From contig JBHJOI010000038.1 in assembly GCA_050329935.1 (NCBI GenBank), positions 1 to 48,138 of the forward strand: 48,138 nucleotides of DNA, read 5' to 3'. Of this stretch, positions 42,690-48,138 are shown piece after piece. The notes beneath the pieces are model-generated. The model was not told the DNA's origin. It saw nothing but the letters and a program-made list of their open reading frames with translations, and ran no database searches. Source of the stretch: CAYSFW01 sp050329935 (GTDB lineage Bacteria > Pseudomonadota > Gammaproteobacteria > UWMA-0217). The position numbers were made by a program, and so were the translations under genes. Each line of letters begins with the position of its first letter. Positions within the stretch are counted from its first letter, which is position 1.

Positions 42690-44810
42690 TTACCGCATGA
42701 AGTCGCGTACTGCCGCGACGATGCCGCGCTCGATCAATGCCTCGCGCGTGCCAGCGGGTTTCCACCCGAGTACCCGGCGGGTCTTGCTGCTGTCGTACCG
42801 GGCGCGGTGACTGCGTGAATCCCAGTCGCGATAGCTCGGAATCTTGCGATTCGGGTGCTTGATCGCGTGTTTGAGCGCTTCCTTGATGACGTCTTCGATA
42901 AAAAACTTCCAGATCGGTCTCGGTTCCATCCGCAGCTTCGTGCCGCTCTCGCGTGAAACCGTATCGATGTATTCGCGCGCGCTCAGGAGCGGTTCGTCCG
43001 TCAGCAGGAAGGTCTGACCCTCGATGCCGTCTTTGTCCAGTGCCAGGACGAGTCCGTCGGCCACGTCCTCGACCAGCACGAGCGGTAGCTTGTTGTTGCC
43101 GTCGCCCCATAGTTGGACGCGGGATTCTGACTGGAACATTCCGACGCCCCAGTGTGCGGGTGGACAACCTTTACCGATGACCACGCCGGGGCGGAAGATC
43201 ACGACCGGAAAGCCATCCTTTCGGTGCATGTCCATCAGCAACTCCTCGCAGGTCGCCTTGGAGCGGGCATAGTGGTTGCGGTGCGGATGCGGGTCGAGCG
43301 GTGTGTCGGAGGTGATGACGTCGCTCGCGCGTGCGGAGTAATACGAGTCGATGGTGCCGGTGTAAACGAAGCGCTTCACGCCCTTGGCGCGTGAACGCTC
43401 GGCGATATTGCGGGTGACCAGGACGTCATTCTGATAGTAGTCCTCCCACTTGTCGCCAACGGCCTTGGCCAAGTGGAACACGGTATCGATGCCTTCCAGC
43501 GCACGGTCCATGAATGCCGGGTCACTCAGTTCACCTTGCACCAGCTCAACGGGTAGTCCTGCCAAGGCTATATTGCCGGAACTCGCGCCGCGGGTGACCG
43601 CACGCACGCCGAGGCCGCGCTCGACCAGTTTCTTGACGAGATAACGCCCGATGAAACCGGTGCCGCCGAGTACGAGTACGGTTGGAGACGTAGCCGGTGG
43701 CAGCACGGTCCAGGGCTGATCCTTGTTGTCGGCGGGTTCGAATGCCGCTTGCTGGGTGATTTGCTCGCATGCGGCGATCACGTTGACTCCGAATTGGCCG
43801 TCGAGACGCGGATCCAATTCACTGCCCACGGTGTCGTAGAAGGCCTTGATGCTGCGTTCGATACTCTCGCCGAACGGGTTTGCCGCCGGCGCTTTCTTGA
43901 GGGTGTTGGTGACGGACTTGAACAGGTTGCCGAAGCCGTTGCCGCTCAGCTGCCGAGCGACGCCCTGGGCAGTTAAAAAGTTGTCGAACAGGATGCCGTT
44001 TCCGCTCGGTTCGTCGCGATAGTACAGGTCGCGGTCGAAGTCGCAACGCGCGTTCGCGGCATGTCCGCGCACAGCGATGCTACGGTCGGTGAATCCGGGT
44101 GTGACCGATAGATTAAGATCTATCGCAGTGTCACCTTTCAGCCCGTGCACATGCCAACGCCGGTAGACGCGATTGCCACCGGGTAGGTCGATCGGCCGGA
44201 AGATTTCCGTTTGAGTACGATCAAGCGGGCCGACGAGGTCTAGCGCGAAGGCAACGAGATGAGGTCCAAGTTCGAAGAACAGATTTTGCGGCTCGCGCAG
44301 CATCCAGTTGTTGAATGGCCCGAACTGAATCAGGCCGAGCATGTAGAGCCAGTTGATCGTGATCTGGTCGAGCTTGCCGAGCGTGCCATCGCGTGTCTGT
44401 TGTCGCAATTTTTCATACGACGGTAGAAACAGAAAGTTGTGATTGACCCCGAGCTTGACCTTCTTCGCCCGTGCAAGATCGACCAGCGACTGACAGCCGG
44501 AGGCGCTGAGGCCCATGGGCTTTTCCAGAAACACGTGTCGGCCCGAGTCGAGGATCTGGCGTGTCGTGTCAATGTGGAGATCGGGCGGTAGCAGGACGTG
44601 CACGACGTCGAGGTCGATCTTGAGCATGTCCTCAAGCGACTCGAACACGTGAGGGATACCAAAGCTGCGGGCAGCGTCCTCGGCTTTACCGCGGGCACGG
44701 TCGCATACGGCCGTGAGTTCGACGTTGGGTAGGGTTTGCAGTGCCTTGGCGTGTGAGTCGATGATGAAGCCCGCGCCGAGCAGGCCGACTTTCCAGCGGC
44801 GTTGAGTCAT
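42690..44810 (-). CDS. Gfo/Idh/MocA oxidoreductase fused to NAD-dependent epimerase/dehydratase
   Basis: 706 residues in two catalytic modules. Residues 1 to about 370 are a Gfo/Idh/MocA dehydrogenase: Rossmann motif GLLGAGFIIDSHAKAL at 9-24 and the catalytic EKP in FLEKPMG. Residues from about 377 are an extended SDR: VLVLGGTGFIGRYLVKKL (NAD motif GxxGxxG) and the catalytic YARSK near 513. Single proteins of each type act on nucleotide sugars (oxidation, epimerisation, dehydration); the fusion suggests two successive steps on one sugar nucleotide. No frameshift or stop interrupts it. A GT2 gene follows upstream on the same strand, supporting a surface-glycan role. Confidence 0.88.
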   Translation of the reverse strand: MTQRRWKVGLLGAGFIIDSHAKALQTLPNVELTAVCDRARGKAEDAARSFGIPHVFESLEDMLKIDLDVVHVLLPPDLHIDTTRQILDSGRHVFLEKPMGLSASGCQSLVDLARAKKVKLGVNHNFLFLPSYEKLRQQTRDGTLGKLDQITINWLYMLGLIQFGPFNNWMLREPQNLFFELGPHLVAFALDLVGPLDRTQTEIFRPIDLPGGNRVYRRWHVHGLKGDTAIDLNLSVTPGFTDRSIAVRGHAANARCDFDRDLYYRDEPSGNGILFDNFLTAQGVARQLSGNGFGNLFKSVTNTLKKAPAANPFGESIERSIKAFYDTVGSELDPRLDGQFGVNVIAACEQITQQAAFEPADNKDQPWTVLPPATSPTVLVLGGTGFIGRYLVKKLVERGLGVRAVTRGASSGNIALAGLPVELVQGELSDPAFMDRALEGIDTVFHLAKAVGDKWEDYYQNDVLVTRNIAERSRAKGVKRFVYTGTIDSYYSARASDVITSDTPLDPHPHRNHYARSKATCEELLMDMHRKDGFPVVIFRPGVVIGKGCPPAHWGVGMFQSESRVQLWGDGNNKLPLVLVEDVADGLVLALDKDGIEGQTFLLTDEPLLSAREYIDTVSRESGTKLRMEPRPIWKFFIEDVIKEALKHAIKHPNRKIPSYRDWDSRSHRARYDSSKTRRVLGWKPAGTREALIERGIVAAVRDFMR

Positions 44811-44894
44811 GTGAATGTCCTTAATGGGTGTGGATTGGTATTGGGATCCGTGGCTGCCGATGGGTCGGTGCGGAATGCGACCGAATAACGGAAA

Positions 44895-45887
44895 TCACTT
44901 GTATTCTATGATTTCGTAACGCCGGGCAAGCTTGTTGAGATGAAACTTGATCAAGCCGAGGCCGTTGGCGAACTTGGCGAGCAGGATGAATCTGGCGTAG
45001 AGCAGCGCGTCGCCTAGATTGTCGCCCTGACCGCGGCGGTACTGCACGACCCGATAGGCCAGTAACAGGTAGCCCCCTACTAGCGGCAGCAGGCTGAGTC
45101 CATGGGTGAAGGGCGCAAGGACGAGTGCGGCCAATGGCAGACCAATCCCCCAGAACCAGGTGCTGTTACGTTCCTTGACGCAGTCCCGGTGCGACGTGGC
45201 GCCGTTGAGGTGCGAGCGTTGGCCAATGGCGTGTCCGGCGCGGACCGCGCGTCGCCACCATTGATTGAACGTGGTCATGTTGGCGTCGTGGGTCGCCATT
45301 GCGTGGTCGATCTTGGTGACGCGATAGCCGGCCAGCCCCATGCGCACGCCAAGTTCCGAGTCTTCTCCCGCGATGACTTCGGCATTGAAGCCGCCGAGCT
45401 CGCGAAACACCGAGGCGCGTATCATCGAGATGCCACCAAACGCGCCAAAGTCCTCGAGATCTCCGGGTACGGATTTCCATTCGAGGGCGCACAGGCGGTT
45501 GTAGGTGGATGCTTCGGCATTCCGTTCAAGCAGGTGGCCGACGACAGCCGCGCGCCGCGGATCCGCGTCGAGCGCATCGCGCGCGGCCTCGATCCACCCC
45601 GGTTCGAGGGTGCAGTCGCCGTCGATGAACTGTACGTACCGTAGGCCGGGGTTCTGCGCCAGCAAGCGCTCAAAACCTTCGTTACGCGCGCGCGCTGCCG
45701 AGAACGGTCGGCTGGCATCGAGAGCCCACGTCGTCGCACCGAGGGCACTTGCGAGTTCGAGACTGCCGTCGCTGGACCCTGAATCAACATACACAGTGGG
45801 TACCGACGTATGGCTCAGGGAGCCGAGGCAATGGCGCAGACGTTCGCCCTCGTTCCTGCCGATTACAACGGTACCGATTGTGTTCAT
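44895..45887 (-). CDS. Glycosyltransferase family 2
   Basis: 330 residues from the ATG complementary to 45885-45887; the frame runs to 45977 but lacks a good start there. Family blocks: TVVIGRNEGERLRHCLGSL, VYVDSGSSDGSLELA, FIDGDCTLEPGW (DxD-type metal site) and GEDSELGVRMGLAGYRV. The C-terminal third has two or three hydrophobic helices (PLAALVLAPFTHGLSLLPLV), so it is membrane-attached. It probably adds a sugar to a polyprenyl-linked glycan. The Gfo/Idh-SDR fusion gene is 84 bp downstream on the same strand, likely one operon. Confidence 0.88.
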   Translation of the reverse strand: MNTIGTVVIGRNEGERLRHCLGSLSHTSVPTVYVDSGSSDGSLELASALGATTWALDASRPFSAARARNEGFERLLAQNPGLRYVQFIDGDCTLEPGWIEAARDALDADPRRAAVVGHLLERNAEASTYNRLCALEWKSVPGDLEDFGAFGGISMIRASVFRELGGFNAEVIAGEDSELGVRMGLAGYRVTKIDHAMATHDANMTTFNQWWRRAVRAGHAIGQRSHLNGATSHRDCVKERNSTWFWGIGLPLAALVLAPFTHGLSLLPLVGGYLLLAYRVVQYRRGQGDNLGDALLYARFILLAKFANGLGLIKFHLNKLARRYEIIEYK

Positions 45888-46188
45888 GATGTGCCGATCT
45901 TCAGTGCGACGGGTTGTGCAAGGTTGGAGCGTATCGTTGTTTCGGGGTAGTGCGGCGATACTGGATTCGCGCTGCATTCTACTCGACGGCGTTCAAGTCA
46001 TGACGGGGTCAAGATCACAAATTGTCGGGCAATGTACTATGTTTACGGCAATCGATTGGGTAGTCTGGGTCAATAGATAAGTCTGTCTCGGGTGATCTGT
46101 AAAATTAGCGAAACAATTGGTACTGCGTCACGGCAAGTCAGGCAGATCTCGATTAACATTCGTCGCATCCAACTCCTGAGGTGGTGGT
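45888..46188. other. Divergent intergenic region between two glycosyltransferase genes
   Basis: 301 bp, richer in A and T than the flanking genes. It should contain promoters for both directions, but no clear -35/-10 pair, repeat or RNA was picked out. Confidence 0.45.
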
Positions 46189-47406
46189 ATGGTTAAGGCG
46201 TTAGTGGCGGGACCGCTCAGTGACGACGTGTTCGAGTGGTTACTCCATGGGTTTTGGCTCTACGACCGCGAGATTCGCGCGCGCGTCGGCATGTCTCTCA
46301 CCTATGTCGATTGCATTGACTTCGCGGATTTCGATCAAGCCATCGACGAGCATCAGCCCGACCTGCTGTTCTTTGCGTTTCACTGGGCAACCCCCGTCGA
46401 TCATGCGGTTGAGTACTTGAAGCTTCTCAAGGCTCAACCGGGTTGTCCTAAGCTGGTCTACCTTGATTACTACGACCAGTCCTCGACACCCTTTTTTCCG
46501 ATACTGCCACACGTCGACCGTTACTGGAAAAAGCAGCTGTTCAAGCCATTGGCGCGGTATAACGATGCGCATTGGGCGGGTGGTAATCCGATGGCCGAAA
46601 TGGCGCAGTCGATCCACGGCGTCGACATCGGTGACTGGAACTTCGGTTCAAAAATCCCAGATGGATTCGAAGATCGAATCGAACTGTCTTGGAATGTTGG
46701 TTCCTATCAGGCGACAAGCCGATTTGCTCGTTTCCGGATGCTCAACCTGGTGAACCGTCGGAGCAGGAAGTCGATCGATGTGTTTTGTCGGGTGAGTGCG
46801 TCGGACTGCGCTGACCCGGCGGCCAATAACATTTATATGCTGCACCGAACTCATTGTCTCAAGGCAATGGGGCAGCTCGAGAAGCGGTTCCAGATCGAGT
46901 CCAACCATGATGGCTCCCGGGTGCCCTATAAGGAGTTCAAACGGCAACTACGTTCGGCTCGCATCGCCTTCAGTCCCTGGGGTTGGGGTGAAATTACCGA
47001 TCGAGATTTCCGCATCGTGAATGCGGGCGCGCTGCTGATGAAGCCCGACATGTCGCATCTGCAGACGGATCCCGACATCTTTATCGCAGGTGAGACCTAC
47101 GCGCCGGTTGCTTGGGATCTCGCGGATCTCGAAGAGCAATGTGACTACTATCTTAGTCGTCCACGCGAGATCAGGCGTATCGCAGCGAATGCATACGAGG
47201 CCTATCGCGGGTTCTTCAAGAATCAGATTATTGTGCGCAAGCTGGAGGCGCTGATCGAGGCTTTGTGCCTGCCTCCCAGTCTTCGAGCGCAGTATCAACC
47301 AACGGTCGACCCCAATACGTCGAAACGCGTCGACGCGTCCTCGCGCCAGTTGTCAACAAAAATGGTGGGCCCTGTAGGACTTGAACCTACGACCAAGCGA
47401 TTATGA
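46189..47406 (+). CDS. CgeB/GT1-like glycosyltransferase, reading into antisense tRNA
   Basis: 405 residues, with GAGG nine bases before the ATG. The N-terminal half has VKALVAGPLSDDVFEWLLHGF and a QPDLLFFAFHWATP segment. The C-terminal half has KRQLRSARIAFSPWGWGEITDRDFRIVNAGALLMKPD and YAPVAWDLADLEEQCDYYL, like the donor-binding side of CgeB/DUF3880-related GT-B proteins. It probably transfers a sugar in surface-glycan synthesis. No stop occurs before the tRNA gene, so the last 14 residues (MVGPVGLEPTTKRL) come from its antisense strand; this tail is a known signature of tRNA read-through and is unlikely to be functional. Base composition is somewhat less GC-rich than neighbours. Confidence 0.72.
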   Translation: MVKALVAGPLSDDVFEWLLHGFWLYDREIRARVGMSLTYVDCIDFADFDQAIDEHQPDLLFFAFHWATPVDHAVEYLKLLKAQPGCPKLVYLDYYDQSSTPFFPILPHVDRYWKKQLFKPLARYNDAHWAGGNPMAEMAQSIHGVDIGDWNFGSKIPDGFEDRIELSWNVGSYQATSRFARFRMLNLVNRRSRKSIDVFCRVSASDCADPAANNIYMLHRTHCLKAMGQLEKRFQIESNHDGSRVPYKEFKRQLRSARIAFSPWGWGEITDRDFRIVNAGALLMKPDMSHLQTDPDIFIAGETYAPVAWDLADLEEQCDYYLSRPREIRRIAANAYEAYRGFFKNQIIVRKLEALIEALCLPPSLRAQYQPTVDPNTSKRVDASSRQLSTKMVGPVGLEPTTKRL

Positions 47407-47439
47407 GTCGCCTGCTCTAACCAACTGAGCTAAGGGCCC
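47363..47439 (-). tRNA. ileX: tRNA-Ile2 (anticodon CAU, lysidine-modified type)
   Basis: 77 nt including an encoded CCA (TGG at 47363-47365 on the plus strand). The acceptor stem GGGCCC pairs perfectly. The D-arm has TAGCTCAGTTGGTTAGAGCA, the anticodon arm GGCGACTCATAATCGC with CAT at 47403-47405, and the T-arm GTAGGTTCAAGTCCTAC. The anticodon stem and loop follow the E. coli tRNA-Ile2 sequence rather than elongator or initiator Met. TilS would convert C34 to lysidine so it reads AUA. Location beside rpoD is shared with pseudomonads and relatives. Confidence 0.95.
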
Positions 47440-47464
47440 TTTGTAACGTAATTAGGGCGGCGAT

Positions 47465-47484
47465 CCCGGCGATCAGTCGCCGGG
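47465..47484 (-). terminator. Hairpin directly after the rpoD stop
   Basis: CCCGGCGA (47465-47472) and TCGCCGGG (47477-47484) pair perfectly around TCAG. The stem abuts the rpoD stop codon. The following minus-strand sequence has only scattered T, so strength is unclear. Confidence 0.55.
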
Positions 47485-48138
47485 TCAACCCTCTAGATCG
47501 AGGAAGCTGCGCAGCATATCAGAGCGTGATGGATGCCGCAGCTTGCGCAGCGCCTTCGCTTCGATCTGGCGTATACGCTCCCGTGTGACATCGAATTGCT
47601 TACCGACCTCCTCAAGCGTGTGATCGGTATTCATGTCAATGCCGAACCGCATCCGCAATACCTTAGCCTCGCGCGGCGTCAGGGACGATAGCACTTCGCG
47701 CGTGGCTTCGCTCAAGCTCGTATTGGTCGCGGAGTCGACGGGTGAAAGGACATTGATATCCTCGATAAAGTCTCCAAGATGCGAGTCCTCATCGTCGCCA
47801 ATCGGCGTTTCCATCGAGATGGGTTCCTTGGCGATCTTGAGCACTTTGCGGATCTTGTCTTCCGGCATTTCCATGCGCACCGCGAGTTCCTCGGGCGTGG
47901 CGTCGCGTCCCATTTCCTGAAGCATCTGACGCGAGATCCGGTTGAGTTTGTTGATCGTTTCGATCATGTGGACCGGAATCCGGATGGTGCGCGCCTGATC
48001 GGCGATCGAGCGCGTTATTGCCTGGCGAATCCACCATGTGGCGTAGGTCGAGAATTTATATCCACGTCGATACTCGAATTTGTCGACGGCTTTCATCAGG
48101 CCGATATTGCCCTCCTGAATCAGGTCGAGAAATTGCAG
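47485..48138 (-). CDS. rpoD: RNA polymerase primary sigma factor RpoD, C-terminal part
   Basis: The window ends inside the gene; about 217 C-terminal residues are visible (the frame is open to 48138). Region 2.3-2.4: NIGLMKAVDKFEYRRGYKFS and TYATWWIRQAITRSIADQAR. Region 3: IRIPVHMIETINKLNRISRQ. Region 4.2 helix-turn-helix: TLEEVGKQFDVTRERIRQIE, ending in RSDMLRSFLDLEG. This is the housekeeping sigma-70 that recognises -35 and -10 promoters. The closeness to the gammaproteobacterial consensus supports the class assignment of the window. Confidence 0.97.
   Translation of the reverse strand: MQFLDLIQEGNIGLMKAVDKFEYRRGYKFSTYATWWIRQAITRSIADQARTIRIPVHMIETINKLNRISRQMLQEMGRDATPEELAVRMEMPEDKIRKVLKIAKEPISMETPIGDDEDSHLGDFIEDINVLSPVDSATNTSLSEATREVLSSLTPREAKVLRMRFGIDMNTDHTLEEVGKQFDVTRERIRQIEAKALRKLRHPSRSDMLRSFLDLEG

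Noticed and set aside
47363..47439. Genomic island attachment site at tRNA-Ile2
   Set aside because: No duplicated tRNA 3' end, integrase or direct repeat is visible in the window.
47363..47439. tRNA-Met for the CAU anticodon gene
   Set aside because: The anticodon stem GGCGA/TCGC and the neighbouring bases follow tRNA-Ile2; elongator tRNA-Met has a different anticodon stem.
1..48138. CRISPR array, insertion sequence, prophage or rRNA
   Set aside because: No spaced direct repeats, transposase, integrase, phage structural gene or rRNA sequence was found on reading.

Overview
The window reads as chromosomal DNA of a gammaproteobacterium. It is GC-rich by eye (not computed). The partial sigma-70 gene at the right end, the adjacent tRNA-Ile2(CAU) gene, pdxB, uup, mazG and ppsR all fit that class, but I cannot name a genus. 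No plasmid or phage genes, insertion sequences, rRNA or CRISPR array were seen.

Layout. (1) 1-320: truncated glutathione peroxidase. (2) 444-6201: a tightly packed lipid-modification operon (FAD oxidoreductase, DUF1365, cyclopropane-fatty-acid-synthase-type methyltransferase, MelB-like transporter, DUF3833 lipoprotein, chalcone-isomerase-like protein). It is preceded by TGTA elements in 11-bp register that resemble operators of B12-dependent light sensors (LitR/CarH). (3) 6382-18473: pdxB, an AEC permease, uup, a polysaccharide deacetylase with a CelD/FemAB-like acetyltransferase, glycogen phosphorylase, a HemY-like flavoprotein and an orphan LuxR-type regulator. (4) 18505-22064, minus strand: a tetraheme cytochrome, an MtrA-like decaheme cytochrome and an MtrB/PioB-type outer-membrane barrel. 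Together these form a trans-outer-membrane electron conduit with no outer-surface cytochrome in view. (5) 22412-24214: a secreted 600-residue protein, divergent from that operon, ending in a cysteine-containing C-terminal sorting signal of the JDVT-CTERM type. A small CPBP/Rce1-like glutamic protease resembling MrtJ, the predicted processor of such signals, lies at 39857-40303. (6) 24280-25221: YihY/BrkB family membrane protein. (7) 25688-34338: a nine-gene A/V-type rotary ATPase operon in the order H/G-C-I-K-F-E-A-B-D, followed by ppsR. (8) 35673-39851: a GcvH-like protein whose lipoyl-lysine position is arginine, a FadL-family porin, an exported SCP2-like protein and a DUF3187 protein, with a 25-bp-arm perfect hairpin between the second and third. 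(9) 40487-47406: mazG and surface-glycan genes (two GT2 enzymes, a Gfo/Idh-SDR fusion and a CgeB-like glycosyltransferase). The last reads through into the antisense strand of tRNA-Ile2. (10) 47485-48138: rpoD, partial.

How the parts may work together (inference): the electron conduit, the extra ion-translocating ATPase and PpsR suggest a cell that shifts between redox and energy states. The lipid operon and HemY-like protein could relate to light or oxidative stress. The deacetylase, acetyltransferase and glycosyltransferases build surface glycans. The most rewarding leads are the JDVT-CTERM/MrtJ pair next to the electron conduit, the Arg-substituted GcvH-like protein, and the shared intergenic decamer TGTATCGACA.
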